A stretch of DNA of 64,000 nt. It comes from Desmodesmus armatus (lineage: Eukaryota > Chlorophyta > Chlorophyceae > Sphaeropleales > Scenedesmaceae). The notes below the pieces were generated by a model. That model did not search any database, had not been told where the DNA came from, and worked only from the letters and a program-made list of their open reading frames with translations. Shown here piece by piece: positions 55,241-64,000 of this stretch. The stretch covers positions 1 through 64,000 of the forward strand of contig VIIQ02000139.1 of assembly GCA_007449985.2 (NCBI GenBank), read 5' to 3'. How positions within the stretch are numbered: the first letter of the stretch is position 1; each line of letters opens with the position of its first letter. A program made the position numbers and the translations under genes.

Positions 55241-55802
55241 ATGAGTGACAGCAAGCACACGGTACAGTCCCTGTATGCTGCAATCGGGGACTGTGCTGAT
55301 GACAAGCTGAGTGAGGAGGAGCTGAAGTCTACCTTTGAACAGGCTGGGCAGCAGCTGGATGACAGAGAGGTGCAGGTGGTGGAAACTCTGTGCAACAGCA
55401 AGTGAGTACTTGAGGGGGGGGGGGGGTGCTGCAAGATCATCCAGTGTGCCTGTGCATGCATAGCAATGTGAGCAGCATCAGTGTTGCCATCAAGGTTCCA
55501 GCACATCTGCAATGCGCAGAATGCGCACAATTGTGCCTTGCAATGACACAGCATGACAGCATTGCAGTTGCGCCCTCCTGCCCTCGCTGTCCACCCCTAT
55601 CATACACTGCACAGGAAGCAATTTGTGAAGACACCCCCTAAATCGTTATCTGTCAATGCCATCCCTCGTTCAACTACTCATCCCTGCTTGTCGCCCTTTT
55701 GTGACCCTGGTCCCATGCTGATTACGTAATTACCACAGGCTGGATGCAGATCTGGCAGAGGAGGCAGTAGAGGCACTGAAGAAGGGGGCAGCCAGCAAAT
55801 GA
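55241..55802 (+). CDS. Small acidic protein with degenerate EF-hand-like motif
   Basis: Model: join(55241..55401, 55739..55802), 74 residues, phase 2 junction intact. The sequence starts MSDSKHTVQSLYAAIGDC and is rich in Asp/Glu (ADDKLSEEELKSTFEQAG, LDADLAEEAVEALKK). The helix-loop-helix near GDCADDKLSEEEL has an acidic end and hydrophobic position 8 but lacks the usual Asp at loop positions 1 and 3, so calcium binding is doubtful. No signal peptide or membrane segment. I do not recognise a family. The clean splice sites and biased composition argue for a real gene. It starts divergently from SelK. Confidence 0.6.
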
Positions 55803-58800
55803 CTTGCAACACCAGCAGCAGCAGCAGCTGGCGCAGCAGTGGCAAGTGATAGCTCAACACAGCACACCTCGGGCGTAGCTGCATCCCAGGGCAGCGTTCA
55901 AGCACAGCGCTTGCACAGCAGGCTCTGATGCCATCAGGTCTTGAAGCCCTGATTTGACTGCGGCTACTTGTGTGGTCTTTATACGCTGAGTTCTGGCAGC
56001 GGTGGTCTGCGCAGCGTAGGCGAGGCAGCAAATGTGTGACGACAGACAGTGCTTGCAGCGGCTGGTGGCAGCCCAGACCGCGGCATCCAGGGTGCTGCAG
56101 TGCAGAGCAGCTGGGGCGCATGCTATGCAGTAGGGGTTGCAGCAACGCCCCATGGCATGGCGAACAGTGCACCATGTGGTCCATTGGTAGTGCCTTGCTG
56201 CACTGATTGTGCAGACGTTCTATGAGAGGTCATGTGCCCGGTGCGGCAGTGTTTGCGCACGGCACCACCTGAGGCGTTGGCTTTATTATGGGTGTGAACT
56301 TCGAAGAGGAGGAGAGGACATTGCATTGCAGGCCTGCTGGGGGATCTAAGTATGATATACCACAGCATCCTACTGCATCGAGCAGCATCCTGTGTGTTTG
56401 TCTGGGTGCCCCTTGTGTGGTGCGCCATACTGAAGCAGCCACGTTTTGTTGCACTGAGGCCCTGTGGGCCCAGCCAGCCTCAGTCTGGCTCAGACAACCC
56501 ATTCAGTACTACAACTACTACTACTAAACTGGGTCAGGGCCACGCCTGATCGCCCTTTCTGGAGCCAAACTAGGCTCATAGGGCAATACATGTATAGCTT
56601 ACCCAGTACTCACCCGGTGGGCCACCACGGCAGTGCACTGCCAGTGCTGAATGCCTGGCCAGTGGCGAGCCCGTTGTTCTTTGTGGCACTAGTTGGTGTT
56701 GCATCTGGACTGCTGGACACTATGTGCTTGAGCGTCAGGGTTTTAGGGTTGAGGGTTTAGGCGTCACACATGCTGCATGTAGTGGGCTCACACTCCGCAA
56801 GGCCAATGGCAACGGCGGCGACTGCAGGCAGCATTGCGTGGCATGCATGTGTGCGGATCCCATTGTTGTATGGAGACGCATGTTTCCTGCGTTGTGCATG
56901 CGCATGTCAACCCGCGGTGACTGGTGGTCCTGGTGGCGGTCAACGTTGAGGTGTTTTCTCCCAGCTTGTATGACCTTGATTGCAGCCAGTAGCTGTAGCC
57001 ATTCACTGAGAGCCTGCTGTTGCGTCAGGCGCGATCAATGCTGCATGGGTGCTCTGTGCCCACCTCACATGTGTGAGCACCAACGAGCTGCCTGATGGTG
57101 CAGTTGGATTATATAACTGAAACTGCTGGCGCGCTGGTGCTAGCAGCGCCCTTTCATCGGGCCCTCTCTACCGTAAGTAGAGAGGGCAGACCTGACTTAG
57201 GGCAACTGGTAGCAGGCCTGAGTTAGGGCAACTGGTCAGCAGGCAGGCGGCTGCCGTAGCTGATGCCATCTTGAGCATTGTGCTGGGCTGCGACAATCGT
57301 GCATGCAGCGGCGTCCATGCTGCTGCAGCCACTAACACGGCCTTGGCATTGGAGCATTACACATGTACTAGGTGTTGTATCGGTGATGTTGACTGTTGAC
57401 TGTAATTTGCAACTGCCTGGCGGAAGCAGCTTGTCCTACAGCACTCAATTCAAAGTGGCTGGCATGTGCTGGCGTAGCCCGCTGATGTTCAGTGCAGTGC
57501 AAAGGTTGCAGGGTGGTCAGAGTCTGTGTGTCAAACGCTGCTGAGCAGTCAAGTTGGCTGGCTGGGTTGACACCAAATGTAACAATTTGGCTTCCAAATC
57601 AGGTCCTAATGAGAATCAGCACAGTCAAGCACTGCATGATTCAAAGTTCCTTCCATGACCAGTTACAATTACTGCATGACTCAAAGTTCCTTCCATTACC
57701 AGTCACACTGATTGTCTCAGGACGTAAGCGTATCGAAAGGAAGCCAGAAGCATGCAAAGAAGGGCCAGAACTACAGCCAGTCACTAACACGCATGCACAA
57801 CATCCCTAACTGCAGTGCAGCGCACCGCCAGCCCCCTAAGCCCATAATTCCTTCGATCTTCCCTGTCACAGGGAGTCAAAGCGGCTGAGTGCAGCAGGTG
57901 TACAGCGCCCTGAGGCAGACAGCCAGCAACAGCAGGGAAAGTCAGCTGCAAATCAGCCCCGCTAAACACGAGACAGCTTGAACAACAACAGCAGGAAAAG
58001 CCAGCTGCACATCGGCCCGGCAAGAAAAGCACGAGCGGGACAAGGTCTGGGCAAGTGCTGCACAACGGCAGGCACACACCCACTGGAGAGAAGCCAAGCT
58101 GTGATGCATGCGATGTAGGCAGCCCGACACCCACCAGCAACACCCAGTTGCATACTGGGTGCCCTCACAACTCAGCCTTCGGCCTCAACTGTCTGCGGCG
58201 GCTGCAGCTTTGAAGAGCACATGATGCACCGCAGCTGCATTCACATGGCTGAATACTGTGCTGGTCTTGCACATGAATCATCCAGCAGCAGCATGATGCG
58301 TGCACAGCCAAGCAGTACGACATGTGAGCAAGGCAAGGGGTAGCCTGCAGAGCCTGTAGCGAAATCATGCACAACCCCACTGTGCACTGTTCACCAGCCA
58401 AACCAATTGCGCCACAACCTCCGAAGCTGCTGTTGAGTGACAGTCCAAGCCAAAAGCAAGCCAGCTGCTGACAGCACATGCTGTGCTATGGGCGCAATAC
58501 CCTGGCAGAACGACAGCCCTACGCACCTGCTGCGCAACAGCAAGTTGACAAGGTGCACAGCAGGCCTTTGGGTGCAGTAGGGCCGCTGCTGTGCCTGGCA
58601 ATATGCCGTGCAGGGGGACACACCACACATCGCGCCAACCGTCCAGCAAGGCGCACGCAAACCAGCTGGACTGCCCCACAGCGTGAGACAGCCAGGCACA
58701 CCATACACACGTGCTACCCGGACTCCCAACGCCATCCGCTTGCGCAAACAGTATCTGCACCCACGACTGGGCCTGCAACCCACCCAGGATACAATCATGT

Positions 58801-58829
58801 ATGAATTCCACGCAGATGCTGTAGCCCCG
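55803..58829. other. Intergenic region
   Basis: No supported gene. It contains an 11-bp-arm hairpin (GCCCTCTCTAC/GTAGAGAGGGC, about 57160-57187), a duplicated block around 57626-57705 (TCAAAGTTCCTTCCAT twice), another around 57930-58015, and a single telomere-like TTTAGGGTT near 56742. Weak minus-strand frames at 58365-58901 have no domain. Confidence 0.4.
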
Positions 58830-59346
58830 TGCAGTAGCCACTAAGCCTCTGGTTGGCCCCACGAGGCTCACGTGCAACATGCCCTGCAGGCCACCCAGCA
58901 ATCATGTGTGACATGTCGCACAGATGCTGTACACACCATGCAGTAAAGAGCCCCATGCAGTAGCCACCAAGCCTCTAGCTCAGCTCACGTGGCTCACGTG
59001 CAACATGCCCTGCAGGCCACCCAGGGATCATGTGTGATTTATCACACAGATGCCGTACACACTGCAGTGAAAAGCACGATGCAGTAGCCACTAAGCCTCT
59101 AGTTAGGCTCACGAGGTTTTCATGCAACATGCCCTGCAGGCTGCACAGGAATCATGTGTGATATGTCACACAGATGCCGTACACACTGCGGTAAAGAGCC
59201 CCATGCAGTAGCTGCTAAGCCTCTAGTGAGGCTCTCAGGGCTCACGTGCAACATGCCCTACAGGCTGCCCAGGAATCATGTGCGACATGTCACACATATG
59301 CTGTACACACTGTGGTAAAGAGCCCCATGCAGTAGCGGCTAAGCTT
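58830..59346. repeat. 124-bp tandem array derived from the mL41 3' end
   Basis: Units with GTGCAACATGCCCTGCAGG-like cores at about 58871, 58998, 59122 and 59245, spacing 122-127 bases. The coding end of mL41 (about 59340-59380) is the fifth, best-preserved unit, so the array seems to extend from the last codons and 3' UTR of that gene. Confidence 0.85.
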
Positions 59347-59592
59347 TTACTGCTGCTCGCGTGGCTCCCGTGCAACATACGGCTTCAATTTGAAGCCAGT
59401 GAGGTCTGGTACCTTATATACAGGCAGCATGGACCCCACTGTGCGGAAGTTGCCCCACTTGTCCAAAAAGCCTGTCTTCATGGACCCCTTGCCTTTGTTG
59501 ATTTTGGGGTACTCCTTGCTGGTCAACACCTTCCAGCCCTTAGCAGGAACGTAGCGCTTGCGCGCTATCGAGGACAGGATTGCGTTGAGCAT
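59347..59592 (-). CDS. Mitochondrial large ribosomal subunit protein mL41 (MRPL41)
   Basis: Single exon, 81 residues from the Met at 59592; the frame is open up to 59682, which would give 111 residues with a longer mitochondrial presequence rich in Ser, Arg and Ala. The motif VYKVPDLTGFKLKPYVAREP is the family signature (animal mL41 has VPDLTGFKLKPYVS). The N-terminal part (RKRYVPAKGWKVLTSKEYPK, KINKGKGSMKTGFLDKWGNF) fits the basic, Gly-containing segment of the family. The product belongs to the mitoribosome large subunit. TIP41 starts divergently. The 3' end is the founder of a 124-bp tandem array. Confidence 0.87.
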   Translation of the reverse strand: MLNAILSSIARKRYVPAKGWKVLTSKEYPKINKGKGSMKTGFLDKWGNFRTVGSMLPVYKVPDLTGFKLKPYVAREPREQQ

Positions 59593-59868
59593 GCTGGCTC
59601 TGACTGCTGCTGGTGCTGTTGTGCGCCGCCAGGCTGCTGCTTGCCTGCCGCTGCTGCTTCTGGACTGAGAGGTTGCGCCCACCGGCCCAGATAGGTTCCA
59701 ATGGAGGGAGGTCCGCTGCTATGTGCGCTGCTCCTGACGGTTGCTAAGACAGCAGCACCTGGTGCTGCTGTTGCCAGTGACGCTCAGAGACTGAGCAGGC
59801 AGAGGCGATTCAGCGTCTGCTGTGCCAGGAGGGATGATAATCAGGCGTAACGTGTCTCAGCTGACCTG

Positions 59869-59878
59869 GTTTATAAAC
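59869..59878. promoter_or_regulatory. TATA-like palindrome GTTTATAAAC
   Basis: Lies between the divergent mL41 and TIP41 start codons. Being self-complementary it could serve either direction. Confidence 0.3.
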
Positions 59879-60186
59879 ACTGTTGACACTGAACAGCAGC
59901 ACTGAACAGCAGCAGTAGTGACACTTGATATCGAAAGTGTGAGCTGTCCAGAGCAAGAAACACTGTCACATGAGTAAAAGTAAGTCCCATCAGATTTCGA
60001 TCCGTGCAGCGTTGAGCTCTACTGTGTCACAGTTGCTACAGTTGAGATCACACCGATCTGACAGTTTCAATCTTTGAGTTCGCTCCCTGTGTTTCGTCCC
60101 CCAGCAGCGTCTTAAGCACATTTTCCGAGTCAGTGTTCACAGTCTGCAGACATCAGGCCAACACCACACACAACAGCAGCACAGTC

Positions 60187-62631
60187 ATGATGCACCCCCC
60201 TCAGCGGCCCCCACCACCCCGTGTGCAAGAGGAGTCCGTGACCCAAGGAGGGTGGACTTTCACGGCACGGAAAGCACCTATCATCGGCAGCCCTCTACTG
60301 GAGGAGTACTCAGACAAGCTGGGTGGGGTGCTGACGCTGCCAGAGATCCTCTTTGGAAAGAGCAGCCTGCAGATCACGCACAATGCATCGGGCATCACAC
60401 TCACCTTCACGGCCTTCGAGGCCCTTCAGCAATGGAAGGCGGACAACCTGCCGCCCCTCAAGGTCGCAGTAGCCAAGGAGTGGCAAGCAGCTCGGCAGCA
60501 GGAGATAGAGAAGCAGCAGGCTATGGTCCTGGATTACGATTGGACCTACACAACCTCATATGCAGGAGACCTCAGCACACATGCAGCAGCCTCCAGCAGC
60601 AGCCCCTGCAGCAGTGCGCCAGGCAGCAGCGAACCACCCAGCACAGCCGCTGAGGCCAACAACACCCCAGCAGCGGCTGCAGCAATCAACGGCGCCAGCA
60701 GCCCAGCTATTGACCAGCAGCAGCCAACAGAAGGCCCAAGCACAGCACCCAACGGCAGCAGCAGCAGCAGCTGCCAACAGCAAGAACAGCACCAGCAGGA
60801 GGCCGGGCAGCTGGCGTGGCAGCCCACCAGCGTGCAGATCGACAGGCAGATGCTGATGAGCAAGAATGAGCCCATCCTGTTCTACGCTGAGGTGCCGCTG
60901 TATGAGTCAGAACTGGATGACAACGGGGTGTGCCAACTCACTGTTAAGGTATGGGGACATATATTGGGGTGTCAGTACACAAACCAGCGCCTATTGGGTG
61001 ATGTTGGCACAAGACAGGAGCAGCAGCAGCTGCTGCCAGCAGAGGAGGCTGCACACAACAGCAGGAGTTGTCCTGCAGCTCGTCAACGCACAACAGCAGC
61101 AGCACCTGGGCGCTTCTTGCACTACCTTGATACGTCCTCACATGCCTGTAGTATCACGTCCTGTAGGGCTAGCTAAGTCGTGGCAGCTGCTGTGATCTGT
61201 CACTGTGGTTTGCCCCCTGCCTCGCACCAACACGGCCCACTGCGCCCCAGTGACCAATCGCAGTTGCGCCCAGCTGTCACTGAGCTGCTGTGCCATGCAC
61301 CATTCCCCTCACCCCTTACCCCTGCCGTCAACGGTTGATGGCACTGCATGGGTGACTGGTGTGGCGCCTAGCTTTGACTGGGCTGCTGTGTGGTGCACCA
61401 TCCCATTCCCCTGACGCCTGCGCGGATGGCGTTGCTTGGGTGACTGGTGTGCTGCTGCAGGTGCGCGTCATGCCTCGCTGCTGGCTGATCTTGCTGCGGT
61501 TGGCTGCGGGTTGACTAAGCTGTTGTGCCGTACACCATTCCTGGTACCCCTGCGCTGTTGGCGCTGCTTGGGTATTTTGTGTGCTGCTGCAGGTGCATGT
61601 GATGCCTCGCTGCTGGCTGGTGCTGCTGTGCCGCCCAGCCTTGACTGAGCTGCTGTGTCATGCACCATCCCCCTTCCCCTGCATTGATTCCTGCTGCTTG
61701 GATGTGTTGTGTGCTGCTGCAGGTGCGTGTCATGCCTCGCTGCTGGCTGGTGCTGCTGCGGTTTTGGCTGCGGGTTGACGGCTCCCTGGTGCGACTCAGG
61801 GAGGTGCGGCACTTCTGCAGGTGAGAGGACTGGTGGCAGCAGCAATTGCTGCATTTTGGATCATATGTTTGACAGCAACCGCAGGCAGGCATGCACATGC
61901 AACAGGCGCCGATGCAGGCGCCGGCAGGGTGTGACTGAAAAACGATGAGCAGACATAAAAGGGGGATGAGACGAGCTGTCATGAGAGGCCCTGTGGCGTT
62001 TCTTTCCACAACTGTGACTGCACCTTGCCTCCCAGCAACATGATGTGTCAGCTCCCATCAGTGCACATTTCAGGGCTGTCTGCCCCCAACCTACATCACT
62101 CACAGCTCCTGCCGTCGGCCATCCTTGCTACACAGAGGAAGGAGCCATGGATAAGCCCTCACTCCTGCATCTCCTTGCCGCTGCACTGCTCATGCTCATG
62201 TCTCTGCCCCTGCTCCTGTGACTATCCCCATCACCTGCAACACCCTGTACAAATCTTATCACCGCCCAACCGTGTCTTATGACAGCCCAGATGCAGCTGA
62301 TCGCTCTGTGACCACTGAACCTATCCCCACACATGCATCTCCCTGTTCCCATTCTCTGCCATCCAGGTTGAATCAGCTGCAGCCCGTGATCATCCGTGAG
62401 ACGCGGTGGAGTGAGGGCACCATGCAGGAGCTGGCAGCAGCTGGAGCACCAACAGCAGTCAGCAGCTACGAGGACGCAGACGCAGCCACGTCAGTGTTTG
62501 GAGCCATTGCGCCCGCCTGCCTGAAGAAGTTTGAGCTGCACGAGCTGCACTTGCCAGCTGATGTTGCGGGAGCGGGAGCTGCTGGTTGTGCTGCTGGTGG
62601 TGGTGCTGGGGCGGGTGGGGTCTCCAGCTGA
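60187..62631 (+). CDS. TIP41-like TOR signalling regulator
   Basis: Model: join(60187..60948, 61723..61820, 62367..62631), 374 residues with all phases matching. The TIP41 pattern is clear: GGWTFTARKAPI, LPEILFGKSSLQITH, FEALQQW, DWTYTTSYAG (residues 118-127), ILFYAEVPLYESELDDNG, then RVMPRCWLVLLRFWLRVDGS and REVRHFCR. TIP41 binds PP2A-type phosphatase subunits or Tap42 and acts in TOR signalling. An Ala/Ser/Gln-rich insertion of about 85 residues splits the domain after DWTYTT. The C-terminal exon (PVIIRETRWSEGTM) ends in a Gly/Ala-rich tail. The exon-2 acceptor and start are repeated upstream. Start chosen at the first of two adjacent ATGs. Confidence 0.9.
61280..61722 (+). repeat. Tandem array carrying copies of TIP41 exon 2 start
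   Basis: Four units (GAGCTGCTGTG.CATGCACCAT-like markers at about 61280, 61383, 61516, 61649; spacing 103-133). Copies of the acceptor plus VRVMPRCWLILL / VHVMPRCWLVLL start at 61461 and 61593. Only the copy at 61723 continues through the exon. Confidence 0.9.
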
Positions 62632-64000
62632 TGCAGGGGTGTTGCTTGGCCCCCGGCTGTGCATGTTGCTGCCCTGTTGGCAGCCGTGACATGACGGCCA
62701 GTTGCGCTGAGACGGCTGCGTGAGTTGCTCAGCGCCAGTGTGGCATGGATGGTGGCGTGCTTCAGCTTGCAGCGCAACACCACCACCAAATGGGTTGGGG
62801 CTTGTGCATGCAAACCTGTTTGGCTGCAGCTGCTTCGGATCAGTAGCGCTAGCATGCTGGCTGCATGTGACTAGTGCTGGCTAGGTCAGCAGTCGTCTGC
62901 TGGCTTGCTTGCAGGTGTGGCAGAAGCCAGTGGCTCTGTTGCTGTCACTAGTGTTGCTGTCATGTTGGCATGGCGTCACCCGTGCTGCATTGTGCTGCAG
63001 CACCTGCCGGCTTGTTGTGGCTTTGTTGAACTGGCAGGTGTGTGCCCCATGAGCCCCTGTTACCTTGCTGGTTGCACGGCTTTGCCATGCTCAATACTGT
63101 AATCATAACTGCCAGTGTAACTGCATTTTGTGTGTATGCCAGCTGTGTTGTGATATATATGTCAGGTGGTCTGTGCGGTAGCGCTGAAGCGGGGTCCCTG
63201 AGTGTTCAAACTCAACAGCCTGGTGGCATACACATCTATCAGGTGAACGGCAGACCATCAACAGGAGACCAGCACTCAACAGTGCAGAGAAACCTTAAGT
63301 ACTCAGAAGTCTGGGACAAACTGGGTCAGTACGGTAACTGGGACGGTACTACAAGTCAGTAGCACTTGACTGTACTTCACACAGCACTCCGAATGCTGCT
63401 GAAAAGCCCACTCTTTAGATGTACCAAAGTAAAGCTATCAAATGACAGTCGAATCACTGCAAACGGTGCAGGTGACTGACATAACAGGAAAGCTGTCCTG
63501 GGACAGGGCTTGTCCCAATAGCATTAGCATGCAGACCACTGGTCACACGGTGTACACTGTAACACCAATATTACTAGCAAACACAAACAACATATTTTGA
63601 GCATTGCATGCCGCAACTGTGTCTTGCTGCAACTCGGTCAAAGCTAGTAAGTCATGTTCATGTCCATGAGTTGTAGTGAGGCGAGCGTAACAGCATGGCA
63701 GCTGTGCATTTCAACAAGCTGTTGCGTGGGCTGTGTCTTCCCATACCAGAAACACCGCTGGTGTGCAGGGGTTCTTGTTGCTCAAGCTGTGAGGTGGGCA
63801 CAGCTGGCAGTGATCCAATGCGCTGGGTTCCCAATGGAACATTTGGCTCCCTGGGTCATGCAGGTGCAGCATTGTGCATGCTGCACAGGCACAAAATCAA
63901 CTGTCAACAACTGTGCTGAAGCCTGAACAAGCTGGGGGCGCTGGGCAGAACGCCATAGCCGGCAACCACCACTGGCTCAACAATGCCACACCCCAGCCAG
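62632..64000. other. Region downstream of TIP41
   Basis: Probably TIP41 3' UTR followed by intergenic DNA. Short frames only, none with a recognisable motif. Confidence 0.4.
63098..63102 (+). promoter_or_regulatory. Putative poly(A) signal TGTAA
   Basis: TGTAA at 63098-63102, with another at 63116-63120, about 470 bases after the TIP41 stop. Confidence 0.35.

Noticed and set aside
57160..57187. 11-bp hairpin as a terminator
   Set aside because: No adjacent gene ends here and intrinsic terminators do not apply to nuclear Pol II genes.

Overview
This is nuclear DNA of a green alga, most likely a volvocine or related core chlorophyte. The genes are intron-rich with GT-AG introns whose acceptors often follow poly-C tracts. 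Coding regions carry many CAG/polyQ and polyA/S runs, putative poly(A) signals are TGTAA, and TTTAGGG-type telomere-like repeats occur internally. The gene set includes a plant-type FYVE-SYLF protein, a chlorophyllase and a Sec-type selenoprotein K. I cannot name the species. Gene models below were built by hand from splice sites, reading phase and protein-family motifs.

Layout: FYVE-SYLF endosomal protein (+, 5' end outside the window, to 6453); cytochrome b561 (+, 8382-11264); FCP1/CPL-type RNA polymerase II CTD phosphatase with BRCT (+, 12780-20811); small secreted Cys-rich protein (+, 22109-25283); two tandem GH1 beta-glucosidase-like genes (-, 28044-35078 and 36630-42183), the first with a tRNA-Val(AAC) in one intron on the opposite strand; V-ATPase subunit G (-, 43316-44865); chlorophyllase (+, 46711-50983); selenoprotein K with an in-frame UGA (-, 53814-54773); a 74-residue acidic protein (+, 55241-55802); mitochondrial ribosomal protein mL41 (-, 59347-59592); TIP41-like TOR-pathway protein (+, 60187-62631). 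These are unrelated housekeeping genes, not an operon or pathway cluster. Several neighbours are divergent and may share promoters: V-ATPase G/chlorophyllase, SelK/small acidic protein, mL41/TIP41.

The most unusual property is window-wide. In nearly every multi-exon gene, introns next to an exon hold one to seven tandem, decaying copies of that exon's edge, usually with its splice site and adjoining intron sequence. This happens at FYVE, SYLF, cytochrome b561, FCP1 (at least six exons), both GH1 genes, V-ATPase G, chlorophyllase, TIP41, the secreted protein and the 3' end of mL41. In GH1 copy A one exon is split by an extra intron at an AG|GT site, and that intron contains a partial copy of the exon it precedes. 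This looks like intron birth by tandem duplication. Other notable items are the UGA selenoprotein, long hairpins inside introns, two adjacent perfect palindromes, and single-base frame breaks in otherwise intact exons that are probably assembly errors.
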